Shown: piece by piece, positions 6,211-14,368 of the stretch
Numbering within the stretch: position 1 is the first letter of the stretch
Layout of the letters: each line of letters begins with the position of its first letter
Source of the DNA: Alphaproteobacteria bacterium UBA6149
GTDB taxonomy: Bacteria; Pseudomonadota; Alphaproteobacteria; Rickettsiales; UBA998
Direction of reading: 5' to 3'
NCBI GenBank assembly: GCA_002423155.1
Contig: DIUV01000002.1
Span: 1-32,877 of the forward strand
DNA: 32,877 bases
The notes under the pieces: generated by a model
Databases searched by the model: none
Told to the model about the DNA's origin: nothing
Seen by the model: only the letters and a program-made list of their open reading frames with translations
Position numbers and translations under genes: made by a program

Positions 6211-7647
6211 CTAATAATATAAAAATTCCGGGCTATTTAACAACAACACCGCTCCATTATTACCACCCGCTTCATTGATAGCGGCAATAGTATTTGCAGA
6301 AAATCCGCTGCTAAATACGTCCAATAAAGCTGGTGCAGAAATTTTTGTCTGCTGCACCAAAATTTTGGATTTTTCCATCCGCTTCAATAGAGCGTCTGAA
6401 TTAAGCCAAATATCTTTAGTATTCGCATAACCATTAGGGGTTAAAAAATGATACGGCACTTGCCCCATCTGCTGCAAATCACTCCTAAATAACTTCAGAT
6501 TATTGGGCACGATGCCTGCCGCGCGATATATAGAAATTAAATAACGAAAGGGTGGTTTAAACTTAGCATTATAAGATTTTGCCGCCCAGAACTCATCCGA
6601 ACGAAGAATCTCCTGTAAAACCGCGGATATATCGCCATCGCTCTTGCTAAAAATATTCGCCAATTGCGCCACTAATTCTTTAGAAGGCTCATCCGATACA
6701 AAATATTGGGCTAATTTATAACTAATATGCGTAGCGGTAGCAGGATGGCGCGCCAATATATTAATTGCCTCTTCTATTTCCCCTTCTCCGCGTGCATTAA
6801 TCCGCTGCCCTAAGAAATTTTTTATGCTCCAATCATGTTCTTTGGGATTAAATTTAAAATCTCCATTTTGGCTACGGTCTTTGCCCTTACTGACTCCCCA
6901 ACCAGTTAAAATATGCGCCAAACTAGTAACATCCGCCTGTGTATAGCCATTATCCACCCCCAGAGTATGCAGCTCCATAATTTCTCGCGCATAATTCTCA
7001 TTAATGCCGACTAATTTACCCCGAGCGTTAGTTTTGGGGGCGACATTGCGGATATTATCTAAATAGACCAACATGGCAGGATGTTTGGCGGTTGCCATCA
7101 ACAAATCCCGAAATTTACCAAAAACATGCGGACGAATCGCATCACGCTCATAAACACCCACCAACAAACGATCCATCCCCTTGCCCGAGAAAACATTGAA
7201 ATGATTATACCAAAAATCGGTCATCACTTCTTGCAACTGGGCAGGACTTTCTATTGCTCGCAGAGTTTTTGCCGCAATCAACTCCGCCACCACTATTTTT
7301 CCCTGCTGACGAATTGCTTTATTTTCTGCCGGCGTAGGCTTGTGATTTTTATCTTTTTCCAGCGTAAATTGCTGTAATAATTGCGGTGCATCCATCGACA
7401 ATGTGTGCAACTGCGCTAATTCTTGCGATAATCTTGGGGGATATTTCAGGCGAGCGGGATCTAACTGCTTTTGCAAATAAGCATCTAAGCCAATTTTTTG
7501 CACATATTCAATATCTCCCGGCGCAATGCCAAAGCTGGTACGCTCCAGTAAATGCGTAACCTGCTCAACTGAGGCTTTCTCTGCGGCAAAAGCGGTAGAA
7601 CCTTGCACAATAAATAATATAATTAAGCCAGCCAATATTTTTTGCAT
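6211..7647 (-). CDS. DUF1800 exported protein
   Basis: A 478-residue DUF1800-family protein from the preferred ATG at 7647, which is preceded by AGGGAGAG at ideal spacing. A longer frame from 7680 exists but has no such site and would spoil the signal peptide. Residues 1-22 (MQKILAGLIILFIVQ... AFA) form a Sec-type signal peptide. Family hallmarks include the start of the mature part (VTHLLERTSFG), MTDFWYNHFNVF, NENYAREIMELHTLGV and ADVTSLAHILTGW. Biochemical function is unknown, but the family is consistently paired with DUF1501, which follows here after 10 bp as a probable two-gene operon. Confidence 0.92.
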   Translation of the reverse strand: MQKILAGLIILFIVQGSTAFAAEKASVEQVTHLLERTSFGIAPGDIEYVQKIGLDAYLQKQLDPARLKYPPRLSQELAQLHTLSMDAPQLLQQFTLEKDKNHKPTPAENKAIRQQGKIVVAELIAAKTLRAIESPAQLQEVMTDFWYNHFNVFSGKGMDRLLVGVYERDAIRPHVFGKFRDLLMATAKHPAMLVYLDNIRNVAPKTNARGKLVGINENYAREIMELHTLGVDNGYTQADVTSLAHILTGWGVSKGKDRSQNGDFKFNPKEHDWSIKNFLGQRINARGEGEIEEAINILARHPATATHISYKLAQYFVSDEPSKELVAQLANIFSKSDGDISAVLQEILRSDEFWAAKSYNAKFKPPFRYLISIYRAAGIVPNNLKLFRSDLQQMGQVPYHFLTPNGYANTKDIWLNSDALLKRMEKSKILVQQTKISAPALLDVFSSGFSANTIAAINEAGGNNGAVLLLNSPEFLYY

Positions 7648-7696
7648 AAAGCTCTCCCTATATGTCGAGAGTAGCATCATAGCATAAAATTTGTTT

Positions 7697-8167
7697 CTAA
7701 GCCAATAATACAGGCAAAAACTCGTCCACTACCTGCTGATAAATATCACGCTTAAAGGGCACGATTAAATCAGGCAATTCCGCGGGCAATGCCCAGCGCC
7801 ATTCTTTAAATTCGGGATGTTTGGTTTGCAGGTTAAAATCGGCATCCCCCCCATCAAAACGCAATAAAAACCATTTTTGCCGCTGCCCGCGATATTGCCC
7901 ATTCCATAATTTAGGCACCAGATGCTCAGGCAAATCATAATCATGCCAGTCAAGCGATTCGGAAATATAGGTTGCAAGGTTAGTTCCCGTTTCCTCTTCC
8001 AACTCGCGCAATGCTGCCTCTATTGGCAGCTCCCCCTCATCAATGCCCCCTTGCGGCATCTGCCAATTCTCGGCACGCCCATCAATACGCTTACCCACAA
8101 AAATTTCTTTGTTAGCATTGAATAACATAATGCCCACGCAGGGGCGAAAAGGGAGATGTTTATACAT
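7697..8167 (-). CDS. rppH: RNA pyrophosphohydrolase RppH (Nudix)
   Basis: A 156-residue Nudix hydrolase that removes pyrophosphate from 5'-triphosphate mRNA ends to trigger RNase E-dependent decay. A complete Nudix box GX5EX7REUXEEXGU occupies residues 40-62 (Gly40, Glu46, Arg54-Glu55, Glu58-Glu59, Gly61). The start FRPCVGIMLFN and the WQMPQGGIDEGE segment are typical of RppH rather than other Nudix enzymes. A 144-bp hairpin element ends 1 bp upstream of the ATG, so the 5' untranslated region and the weak AGG ribosome site come from the element's terminal repeat. It follows mgtA on the same strand. Confidence 0.93.
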   Translation of the reverse strand: MYKHLPFRPCVGIMLFNANKEIFVGKRIDGRAENWQMPQGGIDEGELPIEAALRELEEETGTNLATYISESLDWHDYDLPEHLVPKLWNGQYRGQRQKWFLLRFDGGDADFNLQTKHPEFKEWRWALPAELPDLIVPFKRDIYQQVVDEFLPVLLA

Positions 8168-8168
8168 A

Positions 8169-8312
8169 AGACTTGCCTAATTTATCGCTGTAGCAATGCA
8201 TCTGCGCCGTTTTTTCTTCTTAATAATCCATAGGCGAAGCCGCTACGCTGCGGTTATTCATCAGAAACAAACGACTCATCTACATCACTACAACGAGAAA
8301 TTAGTCAAGTCT
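8169..8312. mobile_element. 144-bp hairpin MITE-like element A
   Basis: Termini AGACTTGCCTAATTT (8169-8183) and its inverse with one mismatch (8298-8312) are flanked by ATA on both sides (8166-8168 and 8313-8315), consistent with a 3-bp target duplication. An inner arm pair (CGCTGTAG/CTACAACG) and the tip continue the hairpin. The interior from TCTGCGCCGTTTTTTCTTC (about 8201-8219) through CCGCTACGCTGCGGTT to CAGAAACAAACGACTCA closely matches the reverse complement of the element at 19750-19893, which is also 144 bp. No transposase is encoded. Confidence 0.8.
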
Positions 8313-8325
8313 ATAACCAAAAAAA

Positions 8326-10986
8326 TTATAACCACTGACCAAACTTACGAATATACCAAACTTTCACCAATTGCAGTAAAATACAATAACCTGTCAATAT
8401 TCCCGCTAAGCAGGCAAAATAAATCATTGGCAGAGGTACTAACCCAAGACTTGCTCCCAATGAGGTAAAGGGTATGAGTATCCCAATCGCCATAACCAAT
8501 AGAGTTAATAATATTACGGGGTTCGCCGCACGGCTTTGGAAAAAGGGTATTTTTTTGGTGCGAATCATGTGCACAATCAAAGTCTGGGAAAGCAATCCCT
8601 GCACGAACCAACCCGAACGGAAAAAATCTGCTTGTTCGGGGGAATTCGCTTTTAGCACATACCATAAGACCAAAAAGGTAATCACATCAAATATCGAACT
8701 TAGTGGTCCAATAAATAGCATAAACCGCACAATTCCATTTGCTTCCCATTTGCGGGGTTGGCGCAGATATTCATGATCCACCTCATCCCAGGGAATAGAA
8801 ATTTGTGATATATCATAAAGCAGATTCTGCACCAATAATTGCACCGAAAGCATAGGTAAAAAGGGCAGAAAAATACTGGCAATCAACACACTAAATACAT
8901 TACCAAAATTAGAACTGGCGGTCATTTTGATATATTTAATTATATTTCCAAAAGTACGTCGCCCTAACAACACGCCTTCTTCCAACACCATCAGGCTTTT
9001 TTCTAACAAGATAATATCTGCTGATTCTTTGGCAATATCCACCGCGGTATCTACCGATATTCCCACATCTGCATCGCGCAAAGCGGGGGCATCATTAATA
9101 CCATCTCCCAGATAACCCACCGTATGCCCACGGCTTTGCAGGGCGCGGATAACCCGGGATTTTTGTACCGGCGACATTTTAGCAAAAATAGTAGTTTTTT
9201 CAGAAGCCTCCGCCAATTGCGCGTCATCCATTTCTTCGACATCTTTACCCAGCAAAATATTTTCGATGGTCAAACCAACTACTTTACAAATTTTACGCGT
9301 TACAATCTCATTGTCCCCCGTAATAATTTTTACCTGCACTCCATGCTCCTGCAAGGCAGAAATTGCCGCTGAAGCGGATTCTTTCGGTGGATCTAAAAAG
9401 GCAATAAAGCCTGCCAACACCATCTCCGTCTCATCCGCCACACTATAAACATGCTTAGCCACCGACATGTGACGATAAGCCACCGCCAGTACGCGCAAAC
9501 CTTCTTCATTCAGTTCCCGCGTAGTTTGCCGCGCTTGTTGACGCATTTCTTCGGTGAATAAATCTTCACCGCCGAATTTCTCGCCATTACCATCTACTCG
9601 CACACATAAAGCGAGTACTTCTTCTACCGCACCTTTGCAAACCAACAGATTCGTGCCGTCTTTATCGCGCACGATAACCGACATTCTCCGCCGCACAAAA
9701 TCGAAGGGGATTTCATCGACTTTTTCATAACTATCTTGCAAATGCGCTAAAGCTTCTTCTTCACCATGCTCTAACACGGCAATATCTAATAAATTCCGCA
9801 AACCTGTTTGATGAAAACTATTTAAATAAGCAAATTTAAGCACCTGATTATCTTTGTTACGATAAATATCTAAATGCTGCTCTAACACAATTTTATCTTG
9901 GGTTAGAGTACCTGTTTTATCGGTACATAAAATATCCATTGAACCAAAATTTTGAATAGCATTCAATCGCTTAACAATAGTCTTGCGCTTTGCCATCGCC
10001 ATAGCACCGCGGGCTAGATTAGCGGTTACAATCATCGGCAACATTTCGGGCGTCAGCCCCACTGCGACAGACACCGCAAATAGCAACGCCTCCAACCAAC
10101 TGCCTTTAGTAAAACCATTGATAAAAAACACTAACGGAACCATGATAAACATAAAGCGAATCAACACCCAGCTAACTTTATTAATGCCAATATCAAAGCT
10201 GGTTAGTTTGCGCTTGCCGACAATATCACGCGCCATGCCGCCAAAATAGGTATTATTCCCGGTTGCCACTACCAAAGCGGTAGCCGCCCCACTAACTACG
10301 TTTGTTCCCATAAAACAAACATTATCTAAATCCAATAAATTAGTGATTTTTTCTTTTGCCGCAGAAACATCATATTTTTCCACCGGCAGCGATTCTCCCG
10401 TTAACACCGCTTGGCTGATAAATAAATCTTTCGAGGTAAGCACCCGAATATCCGCGGGAATCATATCACCAGCGGATAAAGAAATAATATCACCCGGAAC
10501 TAATTCAATAATATTGATTTCTTCAAATTTACCATTTTCCTGCCGCAAAACCGCCGCGGTGGTACAAATCATGGATTTTAATTTTTCCGCCGCTTTAGTG
10601 GAGCGAAATTCCTGCCAGAAACGTAAAATAGTACTGATACCAATCATCGCCCCTAAAACGATAATCGTGCGAAAAGAACGCTCGCCACCACCTGCCAAAA
10701 TCACATCGGTAAACCAAGAAACCAGCATCAAGACAAATAATATTCCCGTAAAGGGATTTATCAAAGCTGACAATAACTGTACATACCAAGCAGGCAATTT
10801 TTCATGCATTGCTCCATTCAAACCATGCTGAGTGCGGCGCTCTTCTACTTCATCAAAGGTCAAGCCATTATTATTCGACTGCAAAAGTTCTAAGGCACCA
10901 GCCGCATCCGTTGCCGCGGCATCCATCAGCAAACCACAAACTCGCGCAGGAGCTTTGTTGGAGATGATTTTTTTTATTTTAGCCAT
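8326..10986 (-). CDS. mgtA: Magnesium-translocating P-type ATPase (MgtA/MgtB type)
   Basis: An 886-residue P3B-type ATPase that imports Mg2+ across the inner membrane using ATP. It has the actuator motif LTGES (196-200), the family-specific membrane motif GLTPEMLP (310-317), the phosphorylation site DKTGTLT with Asp356, and the hinge motif GDGINDAP in the second half. About ten membrane helices can be placed: two before the actuator, two around 265-330 and the rest in the C-terminal third. The ATG is preceded by AAGGAAAAATT. The 5' region holds a candidate promoter and two direct repeats. Genes of this type are normally induced by low magnesium. I see no M-box riboswitch. Confidence 0.94.
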   Translation of the reverse strand: MAKIKKIISNKAPARVCGLLMDAAATDAAGALELLQSNNNGLTFDEVEERRTQHGLNGAMHEKLPAWYVQLLSALINPFTGILFVLMLVSWFTDVILAGGGERSFRTIIVLGAMIGISTILRFWQEFRSTKAAEKLKSMICTTAAVLRQENGKFEEINIIELVPGDIISLSAGDMIPADIRVLTSKDLFISQAVLTGESLPVEKYDVSAAKEKITNLLDLDNVCFMGTNVVSGAATALVVATGNNTYFGGMARDIVGKRKLTSFDIGINKVSWVLIRFMFIMVPLVFFINGFTKGSWLEALLFAVSVAVGLTPEMLPMIVTANLARGAMAMAKRKTIVKRLNAIQNFGSMDILCTDKTGTLTQDKIVLEQHLDIYRNKDNQVLKFAYLNSFHQTGLRNLLDIAVLEHGEEEALAHLQDSYEKVDEIPFDFVRRRMSVIVRDKDGTNLLVCKGAVEEVLALCVRVDGNGEKFGGEDLFTEEMRQQARQTTRELNEEGLRVLAVAYRHMSVAKHVYSVADETEMVLAGFIAFLDPPKESASAAISALQEHGVQVKIITGDNEIVTRKICKVVGLTIENILLGKDVEEMDDAQLAEASEKTTIFAKMSPVQKSRVIRALQSRGHTVGYLGDGINDAPALRDADVGISVDTAVDIAKESADIILLEKSLMVLEEGVLLGRRTFGNIIKYIKMTASSNFGNVFSVLIASIFLPFLPMLSVQLLVQNLLYDISQISIPWDEVDHEYLRQPRKWEANGIVRFMLFIGPLSSIFDVITFLVLWYVLKANSPEQADFFRSGWFVQGLLSQTLIVHMIRTKKIPFFQSRAANPVILLTLLVMAIGILIPFTSLGASLGLVPLPMIYFACLAGILTGYCILLQLVKVWYIRKFGQWL

Positions 10987-11034
10987 AATTTTTCCTTATA
11001 ACACAAGGAAATGACTAAAAATCACCTCTCCTTA

Positions 11035-11066
11035 TGCAAATTAATGATATGTGCAAATTAATGATA
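11035..11066. repeat. Two perfect 15-bp direct repeats before mgtA
   Basis: TGCAAATTAATGATA occurs at 11035-11049 and 11052-11066, a 17-bp period, within the probable transcribed leader of mgtA and downstream of the candidate promoter. It could be an operator or part of an RNA regulatory element. No family was recognised. Confidence 0.6.
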
Positions 11067-11117
11067 CTGTCCGAGCCGTCAGGCATTTTTTTCTCATATT
11101 AGGTTTATCGTTAGTGT

Positions 11118-11146
11118 TGGTTAGCCTTACGAAGGGGAACTGTCAA
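11118..11146 (-). promoter_or_regulatory. Candidate mgtA promoter
   Basis: On the minus strand, TTGACA (11141-11146) is followed after 17 bp by TAACCA (11118-11123). The -35 box is perfect and the -10 box is poor, as in activated promoters. The spacer contains the small palindrome CCTTCGTAAGG. The implied leader is about 120 nt. Confidence 0.4.
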
Positions 11147-11166
11147 GCCTAGGGTGCAAAAGAAAA

Positions 11167-11952
11167 CTACTTGTCATCAACAAACTTACTAAAGCCACCC
11201 AAAGAAGAAGTTTCTCCATTAGCAGATTGCTCTATTCCCCGTCGCACAGATTCTAAAACTTCTTTATTTTCAAACAATTGCATTTCTCGTGAATGACAAA
11301 CCAAACTAGCCGCTTTCTCATTCAACCGAACCATCTCCTGCTGCAAAATATCCGCACCATCTTCACGTCCGGCAATCTGCATAGGTTCACCCACAACTAT
11401 GCTTAACTTGCCAAAAGGCAGCGGCAGAATAAATTTATCCCAGCTTTTCATGGTTTTTTTGCGAGAAGCATCAAAAGTAAGCGGCAAAATAGGTAAGTGT
11501 GAACGGCGCGTCATCTGCATAATTCCCGCCGCAACACTATAAACCGGACCACGCGGCCCATCAGGAGTGATAACAATATTCGCCCCCGACCCTAATAATT
11601 TATGAATTTCCCGCAAAGCTGCCGCGCCGCCCTTGCCAGTAGAACCTGCAACCGTACCAACACCAAAATGCTGCATCGTATGCGAAATTAGCAACCCATC
11701 ATTATGGCGCGAAATTAACACGCGCATATCGCGATTTTTGGGTTTCAACATCGGCATCATCAACATCCGCCCATGCCAAAAAGCAATAATAGCGTTTTGT
11801 TCGCCTTGCATAATCACCTGCGCACTAGCAGGAACAACATATATTTTACGAGAAGTTAGCCAAACAAACCACGCATACGCCCACACTAAACGAGTGAGTA
11901 TAATATGCGTAAAATTATGCCGTAATATTTTTTTACTAAACTCCGCTAACAC
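11167..11952 (-). CDS. DUF374 lysophospholipid acyltransferase-family protein
   Basis: A 261-residue membrane-associated acyltransferase of the DUF374 group, related to LpxL-type and lysophospholipid acyltransferases. An N-terminal hydrophobic segment (about 16-34, ILTRLVWAYAWFVWLTS) anchors it. Conserved blocks are AFWHGRMLMMP (58-67), VLISRHNDGLLIS (78-90) with the catalytic-type His/Asp, and VITPDGPRGP (127-136). DUF374 proteins are linked to envelope lipid or lipid A assembly, but the exact acyl donor and acceptor here cannot be read from sequence. It lies about 100 bp downstream of mraY on the same strand. Confidence 0.88.
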   Translation of the reverse strand: MLAEFSKKILRHNFTHIILTRLVWAYAWFVWLTSRKIYVVPASAQVIMQGEQNAIIAFWHGRMLMMPMLKPKNRDMRVLISRHNDGLLISHTMQHFGVGTVAGSTGKGGAAALREIHKLLGSGANIVITPDGPRGPVYSVAAGIMQMTRRSHLPILPLTFDASRKKTMKSWDKFILPLPFGKLSIVVGEPMQIAGREDGADILQQEMVRLNEKAASLVCHSREMQLFENKEVLESVRRGIEQSANGETSSLGGFSKFVDDK

Positions 11953-12050
11953 TATAAATTCTTCTTTGAAAAATGATTGGTATTTTTGTGGGGTATAACT
12001 ATTTTTGAGTTATTTTACAATTTTTAAATCCCATGAAATATTTGGAAGAA

Positions 12051-13139
12051 TCAACGCAATTTTAAGGTAGATAGACCCACCAGCGCCAAAATGCAGGCAA
12101 TAATCCAAAAACGGATTACTACGGTTGGCTCTGCCCAGCCCATTTTTTCAAAATGATGGTGAATCGGCGCCATGCGGAATACGCGCTTACCGGTTAATTT
12201 GAACGAGGCGACTTGTACGATTACAGAAACCGCTTCCATCACAAATAATCCACCAATAATTGCCAAGACTAATTCATGCTTAATAATCACACTGATTGCT
12301 CCCAAAGCTCCGCCAAACGCTAAACTTCCTGTGTCGCCCATAAATACCATTGCAGGTGGGGCATTGAACCATAAAAACCCGAGCCCTGCGCCAATTAAGG
12401 CTGCGCAAAAAATTGCCAACTCGCCTGCGCCGACCACTAAATTTAGTTGTAAATAATTAGCAAACACCGCATTTCCCACCAAATAAGCAATCAGGGCGAA
12501 ACAGCCTGCACAAATCATGATGGGGACTATTGCTAAGCCGTCCAATCCATCAGTTAAATTCACCGCATTGGAAGCGCCCACCAGTACCAACATAGCAAAG
12601 GGCAAATAGAACCAGCCAAGATTGGGCATAAAATGTTTTAAAAACGGGATTGCCAAATGAGTTGCCTGCTCGGGAGCGGCAATCTGCATTACCCACCAAA
12701 CAGCTAAACCCGCAATTAAAAACTGCCCCAGCAACTTTTTCTTGCCCGATAATCCTTTGCTGTTGCGTTTGGTTACTTTGAGAAAATCATCCGCGAAACC
12801 AATAGCACCATAGCCACCCGTGACCAACAAAACCACCCAGACATATTGATTAGTAATATCTGCCCATAATAAAGTAGAAATACTTACCGCTAATAAAATC
12901 AGCACCCCACCCATAGTAGGCGTGCCTTTTTTAGTTAACAAATGCGACTCGGGTCCATCTTCACGAATGGGCTGCCCCTGCCCTTGAAAGGTGCGCAGCC
13001 AATTAATAATCCGTCCGCCAAAAATAAAACTTATCAGCAGGCTGGTAAGCACCGCCCCACCACTGCGAAAAGTTAAATATTTGAATAAATTAAAAAATTG
13101 GAATTGATCCGCCAACGGAAACAGCAAATTATAAAGCAT
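12051..13139 (-). CDS. mraY: Phospho-N-acetylmuramoyl-pentapeptide-transferase MraY
   Basis: A 362-residue integral membrane enzyme that transfers phospho-MurNAc-pentapeptide from UDP to undecaprenyl phosphate, giving lipid I of peptidoglycan synthesis. Recognisable features are TKKGTPTMGGVLIL near residue 70, GFADDFLKVTKRNSKGL with the catalytic Asp pair near 117, NAVNLTDGLDGLA in the middle, MGDTGSLAFGG near 269, and the C-terminal APIHHHFEKMGWAE magnesium/nucleotide motif. About ten hydrophobic segments are visible and length is typical. It is usually inside the dcw cell-division cluster between murF and murD. Here neither neighbour is a mur gene, so the cluster has been broken up in this genome. 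Confidence 0.96.
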   Translation of the reverse strand: MLYNLLFPLADQFQFFNLFKYLTFRSGGAVLTSLLISFIFGGRIINWLRTFQGQGQPIREDGPESHLLTKKGTPTMGGVLILLAVSISTLLWADITNQYVWVVLLVTGGYGAIGFADDFLKVTKRNSKGLSGKKKLLGQFLIAGLAVWWVMQIAAPEQATHLAIPFLKHFMPNLGWFYLPFAMLVLVGASNAVNLTDGLDGLAIVPIMICAGCFALIAYLVGNAVFANYLQLNLVVGAGELAIFCAALIGAGLGFLWFNAPPAMVFMGDTGSLAFGGALGAISVIIKHELVLAIIGGLFVMEAVSVIVQVASFKLTGKRVFRMAPIHHHFEKMGWAEPTVVIRFWIIACILALVGLSTLKLR

Positions 13140-13237
13140 TAAAACCTCAAAATATTATAATGTTCGTCACACTACACAACAATACTATTAAACAGCATTA
13201 AATATTGATAAATAACACATCTTTATAACAAATATAT

Positions 13238-13339
13238 CCGTAGTCATCCCGCCGCAAGGCGGGATGACTACGGAGAGTTTATTATATAACATATTGTTAT
13301 TTATCATATAAACCAGTTATTAATAGTACTGTCGTGTAG
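13238..13339. repeat. Palindrome-headed dispersed repeat, copy 3
   Basis: A perfect 16-bp inverted repeat (13238-13253 and 13258-13273, loop GCAA) with arm CCGTAGTCATCCCGCC is followed by the tail TTATTAATAGTACTGTCGTGTAG-like segment, whose core is at 13327-13339 and is shared with the copies at the window start. It fills the 222-bp gap between grxC and mraY. It may also stop transcription of grxC, although no T-run follows. Confidence 0.7.
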
Positions 13340-13361
13340 CGGCAATGTTTATTCTTTATGA

Positions 13362-13616
13362 TTAACCTAACAAATCCGCTAACTTGCCTGATTTTTCCAA
13401 AGCAGCCAAATCATCATAACCACCTACATGAGTGTCTCCAATAAAAATCTGGGGCACGGTGCGGCGTCCACCAGCTTTTTTTATCATTGCCTCACGCAAT
13501 TCATCATCGCTAGACACATCTATTTCCGTCCATTGCAAATCTTTGCTGGCTAATAAATTTTTGGCACGCACACAATAAGGACAGGTTTGCGTACTATAAA
13601 TAACTATATTTTTCAT
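13362..13616 (-). CDS. grxC: Glutaredoxin 3
   Basis: An 84-residue class I glutaredoxin that reduces disulfides and mixed glutathione disulfides in the cytoplasm. The dithiol active site CPYC is at residues 12-15. The glutathione-binding features TVPQIFIG (cis-Pro) and GGYDDLAAL follow at the usual positions. Length is typical of bacterial GrxC. It starts 9 bp after the stop of the FzlA-like gene, so the two are probably co-transcribed, and is followed by a palindromic repeat. Confidence 0.95.
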   Translation of the reverse strand: MKNIVIYSTQTCPYCVRAKNLLASKDLQWTEIDVSSDDELREAMIKKAGGRRTVPQIFIGDTHVGGYDDLAALEKSGKLADLLG

Positions 13617-13625
13617 ATTTTTTCC

Positions 13626-14297
13626 TCAAAAATCAGGGTTTTCATAATGCAAGGGCGGTTTAAGCCCCCGCATACGATCGCATAATAACGGGCGAAATGA
13701 CGGACGAGATTTCAACAAAGCATACCATTCGCGCACCGAAGGAGCGGCGGTGTCCCACGGCACATCGTCCAAATAATCCATTGAAGACAAATGCGCACTG
13801 GCAGCAAAATCCGCCAAAGACAAGAAATCCCCTGCCAACCAACGACGATTCTCCGTCAATTGGGCAATGCAATCTAAATGGGCGCTAATATTGTTTTTTG
13901 CCAAACGGATAGTTTCCGAATCAGGCATTCCGTAACGCATGAAACGACGATAAAATTTTTCAAATAAAATCGGCTGACTAACTTCATGATAAAATTTCAT
14001 ATCAAACCAAGTAACCAGTCGCCGCACTTCTGCCCGTTCTACCAGAGTTTTTCCTAAAAACCCAACTTCGGTATAACCTTCTTCTAAATATTCGGAAATT
14101 GCATAACTGCCTGATAAGATAATATCATTTTCATCCACCAAAACCGGAACTTCACCGGCGGGATTTAGCTGATACAAAGACTCCCGACTTTCCCACACCG
14201 GCTCTTCCATAAGCTCAAAATCCAGGCCTTTTTCCCGCATGTGAATACGAATCTTGCGGCAAAAAGGGGATAAAGAAGTGTGATAAAGCTTACGCAT
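13626..14297 (-). CDS. fzlA: Glutathione-transferase-fold protein, probable FzlA
   Basis: A 223-residue protein with an N-terminal thioredoxin-like GST domain (LYHTSLSPFCRKIRIHMREKG; NPAGEVPVLVDEN; LSGSYAISEYLEE) and an all-helical C-terminal GST domain ending in RPSFRPLLCDRMRGLKPPLHY-ENPDF. The SPFCRK start and the PP-HY-x3-DF ending match what I recall of FzlA, the alphaproteobacterial FtsZ-binding division regulator of Caulobacter. A generic GST is the alternative. The ATG at 14297 is preferred to a TTG three codons upstream because it gives the family start MRKLYH. The following gene is grxC, 9 bp away. Confidence 0.7.
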   Translation of the reverse strand: MRKLYHTSLSPFCRKIRIHMREKGLDFELMEEPVWESRESLYQLNPAGEVPVLVDENDIILSGSYAISEYLEEGYTEVGFLGKTLVERAEVRRLVTWFDMKFYHEVSQPILFEKFYRRFMRYGMPDSETIRLAKNNISAHLDCIAQLTENRRWLAGDFLSLADFAASAHLSSMDYLDDVPWDTAAPSVREWYALLKSRPSFRPLLCDRMRGLKPPLHYENPDF

Positions 14298-14368
14298 ACT
14301 ACCCAAGAGATTTATGTTTTTACTCCCTCACAATATGCGCTAAGACACTAGCTACGGCAATCAAAATT

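Noticed and set aside
8196..8468. Plus-strand ORF of 90 codons between rppH and mgtA
   Set aside because: It starts inside the hairpin element and runs antisense into the end of mgtA, with no ribosome site or recognisable domain.
10343..10831. Plus-strand ORF of 162 codons inside mgtA
   Set aside because: It is antisense to a fully conserved P-type ATPase frame and resembles nothing.
11041..11097. An 18-codon leader peptide ORF before mgtA (starts MRKKCLTARTVS)
   Set aside because: It lies in a suggestive place but has no ribosome site, no obvious regulatory codons and a composition expected by chance.
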